A stretch of DNA of 64,000 nt from assembly GCF_001544275.1 (NCBI RefSeq), contig NZ_BCQE01000009.1, positions 62,001 through 126,000 of the forward strand, written 5' to 3'. A program made the position numbers and the translations under genes. Positions within the stretch are counted from its first letter, which is position 1; each line of letters opens with the position of its first letter. The notes beneath the pieces were generated by a model. That model ran no database searches. It saw nothing but the letters and a program-made list of their open reading frames with translations, and had not been told where the DNA came from. This document shows positions 17,745 to 26,700 of this stretch, piece by piece. The stretch comes from Enterococcus gallinarum NBRC 100675. Its GTDB lineage: Bacteria; Bacillota; Bacilli; Lactobacillales; Enterococcaceae.

Positions 17745-19046
17745 ATGGCAAATAAAAAAATCTTTTATCAAACAACGAATAAGTCTTTTGCACCGATTTC
17801 GCAATTGTTGACACAACGATTATTGATTGCTTACAGCATCCTTTTGATTGCTATTGGTGTCTTGAGTACACCGATAAGTGATCTATGGTTTGGCTCACTA
17901 CGGATCTTGACTTCTCCTAGTAATCTCGTTTCGGATTACTTTGCCATCGGCAACTTAGGCAGTGCCTTTTTAAATAGCGGCGTGTTGACCTTGGTAAGTA
18001 TCCTATCCACCAAAACAAAAGGAAACAGTATCACCGGGCCAATGATTGCTGCCTTTTTCACCATTTCTGGATTTTCTTTTTTCGGGAAAAATTTATTCAA
18101 TTCGATTCCGATCCCTTTAGGCGTTTATCTTTATGCACGGATTCAAAAAAAGCCCTTTGGACAGTACTCACTTGTTGGTCTATTCGGGAGTGCAGCTTCA
18201 CCTGTCATCAGTTATTTGGCTTTTGGGATGGGTTTTCCACTAATGACCGGCGTTCTATTAGGCTATACTATTGGAATTATCTTAGGCATTTTATTGCCGC
18301 CCCTAGCCGCACAATTCCTACACTTTCATCAAGGCTTCTCTTTGTATAACATTGGCTTTGCCACCGGAATCGTGACCATGTTCTTTACAAGTTTCACGCG
18401 TCTATTTGGACGTGACATTACCGAACAAACGTATTTGACGACTGAGTACAGTTCCTTTCTACTCTTCTTTTTGTGCGGCTTATGCGGGTTGCTCTTTTTA
18501 ACCGGTTATTTATTGAATCACCGTTCTTCCCAAGGATTGGCTCATCTATTCGATGTTTCCGGTAAACTGGTGACAGACTTCGTCACGATTTTTGCATTAG
18601 GGGTCACATTGATGAACATGGCGATCATGGGGATGCTACTGCTTGTATTCATCTACTTGCTTGGAGGCCAGCTATCAGGCCCATTGCTTGGTGCTGTTCT
18701 GACAGTGATTGGCTTTAGTGCTTTCGGAAATCACTGGAAAAATAGTCTGCCGATTTTGATTGGGGTCGTTCTTGCCACACGTTTAGGTTTTACCACTGAG
18801 ACTTCGACCTTTCAATTGCTGTTGACTGCGATTTTTGGAACAAGTTTAGCACCAATCAGCGGCTACTATGGACCAATTGCAGGAATCTTTGCCGGTATTG
18901 CCCATGCGGCGTTAGTAAGCAATATCACCTACTTACATGGCGGGTTGAATCTTTATAATAATGGTTTTTCCAGTGGCTTTGTGGCGGCAGCTATGGTACC
19001 TTTGTTAGATGAGATCAACCAAATCAAAAGGCGGATGAACCAATGA
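17745..19046 (+). CDS. DUF1576 membrane protein with internal duplication
   Basis: A 433-residue polytopic membrane protein (~10-12 hydrophobic segments) of the DUF1576 family. The two halves repeat each other: ISGFSFFGKNLFNSIPIPLG in the first half matches VIGFSAFGNHWKNSLPILIG in the second, and HQGFSLYNIGFATGIV matches HGGLNLYNNGFSSGFV. Such internal pseudo-symmetry is typical of transporters, so a transport role is a fair inference; the substrate is unknown. The ribosome site is AAGGAGG. The stop overlaps the start of the next gene (ATGA). Confidence 0.85.
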   Translation: MANKKIFYQTTNKSFAPISQLLTQRLLIAYSILLIAIGVLSTPISDLWFGSLRILTSPSNLVSDYFAIGNLGSAFLNSGVLTLVSILSTKTKGNSITGPMIAAFFTISGFSFFGKNLFNSIPIPLGVYLYARIQKKPFGQYSLVGLFGSAASPVISYLAFGMGFPLMTGVLLGYTIGIILGILLPPLAAQFLHFHQGFSLYNIGFATGIVTMFFTSFTRLFGRDITEQTYLTTEYSSFLLFFLCGLCGLLFLTGYLLNHRSSQGLAHLFDVSGKLVTDFVTIFALGVTLMNMAIMGMLLLVFIYLLGGQLSGPLLGAVLTVIGFSAFGNHWKNSLPILIGVVLATRLGFTTETSTFQLLLTAIFGTSLAPISGYYGPIAGIFAGIAHAALVSNITYLHGGLNLYNNGFSSGFVAAAMVPLLDEINQIKRRMNQ

Positions 19047-19390
19047 TAGAAAAGGAACAAGCACGGCGGATCGTGGATGAAGTAGTCACCTACTTTCTTT
19101 CCCACGACTGCCCCCATATCACTACTGAGATGTCTTTCGAAAAAACAGGATTTCGAGCCATTATTGCTGGAACCTGTCCAGAAGAGCCCAGTGATTTAGC
19201 CCTATTTGCGGAAATGTTGAATACCCCACGCGACATTGCGCTAGAAAGTTATTATATTGAACTTTTAGGCGGGCACCAGTCGATTCATGAAGAAAAAGAC
19301 TTTTATTTATTAGGATTGTTGATCGATGAAGCAACAATCAGTTACGAGAAGGACCGTTTGATCATTACATTGTTTCGAAAAAAATATTAA
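19043..19390 (+). CDS. Small protein encoded with DUF1576
   Basis: A 115-residue soluble protein, not assigned to a named family. It is acidic, has no membrane helix, and looks like a compact alpha/beta domain (ITTEMSFEKTGFRAIIAG, then SYEKDRLIITLFRKKY). The 4-base overlap with the DUF1576 gene suggests translational coupling, so it is probably a partner or regulator of that membrane protein. A strong terminator follows, making a two-gene unit. Confidence 0.75.
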   Translation: MIEKEQARRIVDEVVTYFLSHDCPHITTEMSFEKTGFRAIIAGTCPEEPSDLALFAEMLNTPRDIALESYYIELLGGHQSIHEEKDFYLLGLLIDEATISYEKDRLIITLFRKKY

Positions 19391-19394
19391 AGAC

Positions 19395-19432
19395 CATGGG
19401 ATCTCTTTGATGAAGGAGATCCCATGTTTTTT
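19395..19432 (+). terminator. Terminator of the DUF1576 operon
   Basis: An 11-bp stem CATGGGATCTC / GAGATCCCATG (19395-19405 with 19416-19426) followed by six T. Confidence 0.93.
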
Positions 19433-19514
19433 CGTTTTCAGCGATTTCTTGATACAAGGAATGCGTTGAAAAGGTGAACCTGTGATTAACAGCTCCCAAT
19501 AGAAAGGAGGGCAT

Positions 19515-19533
19515 CATGAAATTGCTTTCATGA
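19515..19533 (+). other. Five-codon reading frame inside a perfect inverted repeat
   Basis: AAAGGAGG at 19503-19510 is followed by ATG AAA TTG CTT TCA TGA (19516-19533, MKLLS). The start is buried in the inverted repeat CATGAAA-TTGC-TTTCATG (19515-19532). It lies ~100 bases before yxeA. It could be a leader peptide, an operator, or the stump of a lost gene. Confidence 0.35.
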
Positions 19534-19632
19534 CAAAAATGAAAGTTTATTGATAGGTTTTTCACACTACAATTGTTTTTACGCCCGCTATAATTCTCTT
19601 TAGACTTTACAAATTAAAGGAAGTGAGAATAG

Positions 19633-19998
19633 ATGAAGAAATTTTGGATCGGCCTGGGTATCCTAATGATCGTTTTGTTTGCCGGGTTACAAATTGCTGA
19701 GAAAGTCATCATGGGCGGCCAAAGTTACTATGTTCAGATCACGACCGATGGCGAAAAGATCGAAACCGAAGACGATCGAGGCAATCAAGTGATTGAATAT
19801 AAATATGAACTACCTGGTTATGACAAAGACGCAAAGAAGAAAAATCTTGAATTCTTAGGGATGAAAGATCGTCCTTTGAAAAAAGACGCTTACTTAAAAA
19901 TTACCTGGAATCAAAACAAGGGCGTGACTTCCTATGAAGAAGTGCAAAAGAATGCTATTCCTGAAAAAGCGTTGAAACAATTAGAAAGTGAACGGTGA
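19633..19998 (+). CDS. YxeA-family (DUF1093) secreted/membrane-anchored protein
   Basis: A 121-residue protein with an N-terminal membrane anchor or signal (FWIGLGILMIVLFAGLQIA) and the YxeA-family beta-rich domain (YYVQITTDGEKIETEDDRGN, then YELPGYDKDAKKKNLEF). YxeA proteins are commonly encoded with BceAB/YxdLM-type ABC transporters, as here. The -10 TATAAT at 19589-19594 is likely its promoter, without a good -35, as is common for response-regulator-activated promoters. First gene of three; the ATPase gene starts 7 bases after its stop. Confidence 0.85.
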   Translation: MKKFWIGLGILMIVLFAGLQIAEKVIMGGQSYYVQITTDGEKIETEDDRGNQVIEYKYELPGYDKDAKKKNLEFLGMKDRPLKKDAYLKITWNQNKGVTSYEEVQKNAIPEKALKQLESER

Positions 19999-20005
19999 TG
20001 AACAA

Positions 20006-20758
20006 ATGGCAAAAATTATTGAAGCAAACGAATTAACGAAAGTTTACGGCAAAAATAATGAGAAAAAAACCGAAGCCCTAAAAGGAATCAGCTTTGCGAT
20101 TGATAAAGGCGAGTTTATTGGTATTATGGGTGCTTCCGGTTCTGGTAAATCAACGTTGTTGAATATTTTATCCACATTGGACCATCCATCTTCCGGAAAC
20201 ATCCGCATCAACGAAAAAGATATCACAAAATTACGCGGTGATGCCTTGGCAGACTTCCGCAGTAGAGAAATCGGCTTTATCTTCCAAGATTTCAATCTAC
20301 TAGAAAATCTAACGGCTTCCGAAAACATTGCTGTGCCCCTCTCCTTACAAGGCGTACGGCCGAAGAAGATCAAACAGCTCATTCAACAAGTCGCGAATCG
20401 CTTATCCATCAGCCAAATTTTGGATAAATATCCTTCCGAGATCTCTGGTGGTCAAAAGCAACGGGTAGCCGCTGCGCGAGCATTGATCACCGAACCAACG
20501 ATCTTGTTTGGGGATGAGCCAACGGGTGCCTTGGATTCAAAAAGTGCCAAAGATTTATTAGACATGATGGATGATTTAAACAAAAATGACCAAGTATCGA
20601 TCTTACTCGTAACACATGATCCCCTTTCCGCAAGTTATTGCAAGCGAATCTTATTTATCAAAGATGGTAAGATCCATCAGGAAATCAAACGAAATAATCA
20701 AACCCAAGAAGACTTTTATCGTCAGATCTTAGTCATCTTAGGAAATCTGGAACAGTAG
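20006..20758 (+). CDS. BceA/YxdL-like ABC transporter ATP-binding protein
   Basis: A 250-residue ABC ATPase of the MacB/BceA group. Walker A is GASGSGKST, the Q-loop region is IFQDFNLLENLT, the signature is SGGQKQR, and Walker B is ILFGDEPTGALDS. With the FtsX-like permease next door it should form a transporter for sensing and removing peptide antibiotics that act on the cell envelope. The ATG at 20006 is preferred to the GTG at 19988, which lies inside yxeA. I see no two-component system in the neighbourhood, though these transporters usually have one. Confidence 0.93.
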   Translation: MAKIIEANELTKVYGKNNEKKTEALKGISFAIDKGEFIGIMGASGSGKSTLLNILSTLDHPSSGNIRINEKDITKLRGDALADFRSREIGFIFQDFNLLENLTASENIAVPLSLQGVRPKKIKQLIQQVANRLSISQILDKYPSEISGGQKQRVAAARALITEPTILFGDEPTGALDSKSAKDLLDMMDDLNKNDQVSILLVTHDPLSASYCKRILFIKDGKIHQEIKRNNQTQEDFYRQILVILGNLEQ

Positions 20759-20770
20759 GAGGATAATGAC

Positions 20771-22579
20771 ATGCTTTGGAAATTATCACTTACTGGTATC
20801 AAAGGCCGCTTAAAAGACTACATCGTCTTGTTTTCTGGTCTGGTTATGGCTTCTGCCATCTTTTATATGTTTCAATCAATGGCTAGTAATGAAGAATTCT
20901 TGAAAAACAATTCAACGATCGGTGTCGTTGTCATTATTTTTCACTTTGGAACGGTCTTACTAGGAATCATCACATTTGCCTACATTCTCTATGCCAATTC
21001 TTTCTTGATGTCGATGCGGCAGAAGGATTATGCCATGTTTATGATGTTAGGAGCAAAAGGGCGAAAAATCGCCCAAATGATCTTCATCGAAACATTTTTT
21101 GTAGGGATTATTGCAACCATTACTGGTGCTTTAGCAGGTATCGGATTGACGAAAATTGTTAATGATCTTTTAGTACAACAGTTAAATATAAAGATTACTC
21201 ATTTTTCGCCATTCAATGTAAAAGCACTTGTGATCACACTGGTCTTTTTTGCCATTCTCTTCCTGATCGCAGCAATCGTCAATGCTTCAGCCATTGCCAA
21301 AAAAGCCATCTTGGATTTGTTGAGAGAAACTAGTACTCCTGCACAAATCAAGCAAAAATTCCCATTCTTATTGATTCAAACCCTCTTGGGGATCGTCTTT
21401 CTTGGAATTGGTTATTATGTTATGAGCGATCTAATGAAATTTCAAATAATGGGTATTGCGATTGCCCTAGTCACGATCGTTTTAGGAACCTATCTAGTTT
21501 TCCGCTCTGTGATCGTATTGATTTTGACATTATTAAAGAAATCAGATGCCATCGCACTGAAAAAATTGAATAATTTCACTTTGTCTCAGTTAAACTTCCG
21601 TATCCGTGACTATACGCAGATGCTCTCGTTAGTATCCATGCTGTTCGCACTAGCACTGGGCGCATTAACCGTTGGTCTTGGTTTCAGAAATGAAATCCCT
21701 AAAATGGCCAAAGCTATGACCTCTTATGACTTGGTTCTGAATAATGCCCAAACTGTCGACCAACAAAAAATCGCGGATTTACACCCAACATTGAATGTCA
21801 GCTATCGCCAAAAAGAGGATGACACAGCCGTTTATTACATTCAAGAAGAATTTGACAAAGATCCTTTGATCGTTACAGAACAGGGAGATCTTAGTCAGAG
21901 AGATGGTTACCGCTCATTAAATGGTCAAGCGATCGCTGCTGATCTTGCAGAACAGGACCAGCTGCGCAGCTTTGAATTGCCAGAACAGCGGGCGAAAGAA
22001 GTCAAGCTGCTTTCTGCCAGTGCCTTTGAACAAGTGAACGCACCAGAAACGATCTTACAAGTCATTCAAGTCAAAGACTTTGAAGCTGTCCTGCCAAAAT
22101 TAACAGCACTTGCTAAGCTGGATCAAAAAAACAATCCATCCTTAGCCGGAGAAAGTAATCTTATGCAGCGGGCAGATGCTTATGACACATTCAACGGCAT
22201 TTTCTCGGGATTTGAATTCATGGGCTTCTTCTTAGGAATTGCCTTTCTAACAATGTTAGCTAGTTGCTTGATGTTCAAAATCCTTTCAGGGGCTAACAGT
22301 GATATTATGCGCTACACCATGCTTAGAAAAATCGGTGCTCGCAATGGGCTTCTGAAAAAATCGATCCGCAAAGAGATTGGCGTGCTTTTCTTAGTCCCAG
22401 GATTATTAGGAATCGTTCACGTACTGTTTGGACTGCAAATGTTTAAAATGCTATTGAGCGATCCCTACGATCAGATCTGGTTACCATTTGCGATCTTTGT
22501 TGCCCTTTATGCCGTTTATTATCTTTTAACGGTATGGCTCTACACCAATATCGTTTTAAAAAATACCGGAAAACAATAA
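20771..22579 (+). CDS. BceB/YxdM-like FtsX-domain ABC permease
   Basis: A 602-residue permease with about ten membrane helices and a large extracellular domain of roughly 200 residues (about 310-490) between helices VII and VIII, the BceB layout. The first FtsX-domain region contains MRQKDYAMFMMLGAKGRKIA and the second MRYTMLRKIGARNGLLKKSI. In this family the external domain recognises the peptide antibiotic. AGGAGG overlaps the end of the ATPase gene. A terminator shared with convergent menG follows. Confidence 0.92.
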   Translation: MLWKLSLTGIKGRLKDYIVLFSGLVMASAIFYMFQSMASNEEFLKNNSTIGVVVIIFHFGTVLLGIITFAYILYANSFLMSMRQKDYAMFMMLGAKGRKIAQMIFIETFFVGIIATITGALAGIGLTKIVNDLLVQQLNIKITHFSPFNVKALVITLVFFAILFLIAAIVNASAIAKKAILDLLRETSTPAQIKQKFPFLLIQTLLGIVFLGIGYYVMSDLMKFQIMGIAIALVTIVLGTYLVFRSVIVLILTLLKKSDAIALKKLNNFTLSQLNFRIRDYTQMLSLVSMLFALALGALTVGLGFRNEIPKMAKAMTSYDLVLNNAQTVDQQKIADLHPTLNVSYRQKEDDTAVYYIQEEFDKDPLIVTEQGDLSQRDGYRSLNGQAIAADLAEQDQLRSFELPEQRAKEVKLLSASAFEQVNAPETILQVIQVKDFEAVLPKLTALAKLDQKNNPSLAGESNLMQRADAYDTFNGIFSGFEFMGFFLGIAFLTMLASCLMFKILSGANSDIMRYTMLRKIGARNGLLKKSIRKEIGVLFLVPGLLGIVHVLFGLQMFKMLLSDPYDQIWLPFAIFVALYAVYYLLTVWLYTNIVLKNTGKQ

Positions 22580-22616
22580 GCACCCGCAAAATGAACACAG
22601 TGAAATAGACAGCAAA

Positions 22617-22650
22617 AAAACCAACGTCCAGTGTGAACTGACGTTGGTTT
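22617..22650. terminator. Bidirectional terminator (bceB-like / menG)
   Basis: The stem AAACCAACGTC / GACGTTGGTTT (ending 22628 and starting 22640) has A7 before and T5 after, so it works on both strands. Confidence 0.9.
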
Positions 22651-22754
22651 TTATTTTGATCTGAAGCACTTGTCTTTGTTTTCGAAAATGAGCTGATTTT
22701 CTCAGTAACATCCCTTTACCAGCTTCTATGTCAACACATGCTTTTTTATTGGAT

Positions 22755-23468
22755 TCAGTTGGTTGGTTTATATCCGAGATGCATGGCTACAGTACCTCCA
22801 CTATAGCTTTTGACAACTATATTAGTCAGTCCTGCTGATTGAAAGTAGCGAGCCAATTCTTCTTTGCCAGGAAAATCTCTAGCTGATTCTTGCAACCAAG
22901 AATATTCTTGGTAACTTTTAGCAAACAGTTTTCCTAACAGCGGCATAATGAATCGGAAATACGCATAATACAACTGCCGCCAACCAATTAAAGTGGGCTG
23001 TGATGTTTCCAGACAAACCACTTTTCCGCCAGGTTTTACGACCCGCTGCATTTCTTTTAGAACGGTTACAAGATCAGGAACATTTCTCAGACCAAACCCG
23101 ATCGTCACGACATCAAAGGTATTATCTGCAAAAGGAAGTGCCATCGCATTTCCTTGCATCCATTCGATCTTTGTCTTTTGCCCCGCTGCTTTTTTCTTTG
23201 CCACAGCCAACATATTCTCACTAAAATCGATGCCGATCACGTTTCCAGTGGGTCCTGTTGCTTCTGCCAGTGCCAATGTCCAATCTCCTGTTCCGCAGCA
23301 GACATCAAGGATATCATTACCTGCTTGGACTTGCATCCGTTTCATCGTATCTTTTCGCCAGCGTTTATGTTGTTGAAAAGAAATCACGGTATTCATCTGG
23401 TCATAGTTCTCCGCAACACGCTCAAAAACGTGATGGACACGTGCTTCCTTGCCTTTGTCGCCTATCAA
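22755..23468 (-). CDS. menG: Demethylmenaquinone methyltransferase
   Basis: A 237-residue UbiE/COQ5 methyltransferase that makes menaquinone from demethylmenaquinone using SAM. The family blocks are visible: [20 protein letters not shown] motif [15 protein letters not shown], and [12 protein letters not shown]-type motif [13 protein letters not shown]. The only possible start near the family N-terminus is the TTG at 23468; an in-frame TAG lies two codons upstream. The gene stands alone; no other men genes are in the window. Confidence 0.92.
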   Translation of the reverse strand: MIGDKGKEARVHHVFERVAENYDQMNTVISFQQHKRWRKDTMKRMQVQAGNDILDVCCGTGDWTLALAEATGPTGNVIGIDFSENMLAVAKKKAAGQKTKIEWMQGNAMALPFADNTFDVVTIGFGLRNVPDLVTVLKEMQRVVKPGGKVVCLETSQPTLIGWRQLYYAYFRFIMPLLGKLFAKSYQEYSWLQESARDFPGKEELARYFQSAGLTNIVVKSYSGGTVAMHLGYKPTN

Positions 23469-23797
23469 CCTCTACACCATCCTTTTGCCTTCCAATCACG
23501 CAACCTGCGTAACCAAACGATTGAAAGCTTTTTCCATTTACTACAAAATTTAGTGTAGCATGGATAGTCAAAAAAGAAAAAATTCCTGTTTAAATCTGCA
23601 TATTTTCTACTAACGTCTCTATTCTTTTCACTCTCAGACTTCTGGCTCTTCAAATCATTAGTAGAATTGGTGGTAACGCAGCAGAAAGGCTATATAGTTT
23701 CAGGAACATTTCTAAAAAAGGCTCCTGCGACATGGACACATCGCAAGAGCCTTCTCTTATGGATCAGCAATTATTTGCTTTGGTCCAGTTTCAGCAG
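23469..23797. other. Intergenic region between menG and the giant surface gene
   Basis: It holds the terminator of the surface-protein gene and the menG leader. CTACA...TGTAG is an inverted repeat near 23547-23564. TTGACT on the minus strand near 23572 is a possible -35 for menG, without a clear -10. No gene seen. Confidence 0.45.
23718..23753 (-). terminator. Terminator of the giant surface-protein gene
   Basis: Stem AAGGCTCcTGCGA / TCGCAaGAGCCTT (one mismatch), followed on the minus strand by TTTTT. Confidence 0.88.
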
Positions 23798-26700
23798 TTA
23801 TTGATTTTTTTTCTTTCTTGATTTGAAGAAACCAAGACCACCGATCGCAACCAGTGCAGCACCGATCATTGATGCAAACCAAGTACTTTCACTGCCAGTT
23901 TGCGGCAAGTATTTGCCTCCACTATTGTTACTATTGATGTTGTTGCCACCGCCAGTATTGCCACCGCCAGTATTGCCGCCGCCAACTCCAGCAACCGGAA
24001 CTGTTACTGTAGCAGCTGCACTGCGATATTCTTTGCCACCAGCAACGACACTAGCAACAACGTACAAATTATCTTTTGGTTCGACGCGATTGGCTGCTAC
24101 TACGATCCGGTAATTGCCTTCACTGTCTGTCGTACCAGTGCCCACCACTTCTCCTTGAGCATTAGTGATTTCAATAGTTACATTTGGATCAGCTTTACCC
24201 GTAACCGTATACCCAGATGATTCATTGCCGCTGATTGTTGCAGTAGGTGCGGCAACCGTCACGGGACTAACGACGATACTCATCGGATCACTGACATATT
24301 TCCCATCAGTTTGTGCAGTAGCCGTTAACACATCTCCTTCCGATAGCTCGGCTACATTGATACGCCAATTGCCAGCTTCATCCGCTCTTAATTCAACTGG
24401 TGCGGCAAAGGCACGGGTGGTGTTCATTCCACCCAGAATTCGCGCCATCACTAGTGCTGCTTCATTGATGGTCAGAATGACTGAAGAACCTGGCTCTGCG
24501 GTTCCGCTGACTGTTTCGTCCCCGGCAATCGCTGGATCAATGAGTGGCGTAGCCGTTTTTTCCATAGGTACTGTGATTGGTGTATTACCACTGCGGTATT
24601 CTTTGCCACCAGCGGTCACGATTGCTGCGACATTCAAGTTTTCTTCTGGGTCCACTTGATCTGGCGCGATCACGATTCGGTAATTGCCTTCTTCATCGGC
24701 TGTGCCGGTACCCACAACTTCGCCTTGTTCATTAGTGATTTCAATCACTGCATTAGCCACTGTTTCCCCAACAACTGGATAGCCATCGGTCTGATTGCCG
24801 CTGATCGCTGCGGTTGGTGCATCAACTGTCAACCCATCCACCGTCACTGTGATTGGTGCACTTGGATCCTTGCCATCGGTTTCTGCCACGACAGTTATAG
24901 TGTCGCCCTCCGAAACTTCTGGTACTTCAGCGGTCCAGTTTCCTTCCTCATCTGCTTCAACGACTACAGGATCTTTGTCGCCATTGGTGATGGTGACAGT
25001 GGAACCTGGTTCTGCTGTTCCAGTGATTGTATCGTCTCCGGCTGTGACGGGATCTACTGTTGGACTCGTTGTTTGATTCTCTTTTGGCACTGTGATTAGT
25101 GTATTACCACTGCGGTAGTCTTTGCCACCAGCTGTTACGATCGCTGCGACATTCAGAGTTTCTTCTGGAGCTACTTGATCTGGAGCGATCACGATCCGGT
25201 AATTGCCTTCTCCGTCAGTAGTGCCAGTCCCTACTACATCCCCTTGAGCGTTAGTAATTTCAACTGTGGCATCAGGTGCTGCTTTACCAACCACTGGATA
25301 ACCGTCAAGCTCGTTGCCGCTGATTGATGCGGTTGGTGCGGTAACCGTCAGTCCATCCACCGTCACCGTAATTGGTGCGCTCGGATCCTTGCCATCGGTT
25401 TCTGCCACAACCGTTATGGTGTCCCCTTCGGAAACTTCTGGGATGTCAGCAGTCCAATTGCCTTGATCATCTGCTTCAACAACGACGGGATCTTTGTCGC
25501 CATTGGTGATAGTGACGGTTGAACCTGGTTCTGCCGTTCCACTTACAGTTTCATCACCAGCTGTTACAGGATCAATCGTTGGAATTCCTGTTTGGTTGTC
25601 TTCTGGCACAGTGATCGGCGTGTTGGCGCTGCGGTAGTCTTTGCCACCAGCAGTTACGATCGCTGCGACGTTCAAGTTTTCTTCTGGATCTACTTGATCT
25701 GGAGCGATCACGATTCGGTAATTGCCGTCGCCATCAGTAGTGCCAGTCCCTACCACATCTCCTTCAGCGTTGGTGATTTCAATAGTTGCATTTGCTGCTG
25801 CTTTACCAACTACTGGATAACCAGCAAGTTCGTTGCCGCTGATCGATGCAGTCGGTGCTGCAACATTTAACCCATCCACCGTTACTGTGATTGGTGCACT
25901 TGGATCTTTTCCATCGGTTTCTGCCACGACAGTTATGGTATCCCCTTCGGAAACTTCAGGTATATCAGCAGTCCAATCGCCTTGATCATCTGCTTCAACG
26001 ACAACGGGATCTTTGTCGCCATTGGTGATAGTGACGGTTGAACCTGGTTCTGCCGTTCCGCTGATTGTCTCATCACCGGCTGTGACGGGATCAATCGTTG
26101 GCGTGGTCGTTTGGTTTGCTAAAGGCACGGTAATTGGTGTTGCCCCACTGCGATAGTCTTTCCCGCCAGCGGTTACGACTGCCGTCACCTTCAAACTTTC
26201 TTCTGGAGCTACTTGATCTGGCGCGATCACGATCCGGTAATTGCCATCGCCATCAGTGGTGCCAGTAGCTACCACATCCCCTTGCGCATTGGTGATTTCA
26301 ATGGTTGTATTCGCCGCTGCTTTACCAGTCACTGGGTAACCATCGATCTCATTGCCGCTAATTGATGCGGTTGGTGCAGCAACGGTGATTCCTCCAACAG
26401 TGACACTGATCGGTGCGCTTGGATCTTTCCCATCCGTTTCTGCCACAACGGTTACAGTATCACCTTCGGAAACCTCTGGCACATCCGTCGTCCAATTGCC
26501 TTGATCATCTGCTTCGACAGTGATTGGAGTTTCTCCGGTGACTGTAATAGTGACGGTTGAACCTGGTTCTGCCGTTCCGCTAATGGTTTTATCACCGGCA
26601 CTAACAGGATCAATCGTTGGTGTTGCTGTTTGATTTTCACGATTATCGGCTGGCACAACTACTGTGGTTGCTCCGCTGCGATAATCTTTCCCGCCAGCAG

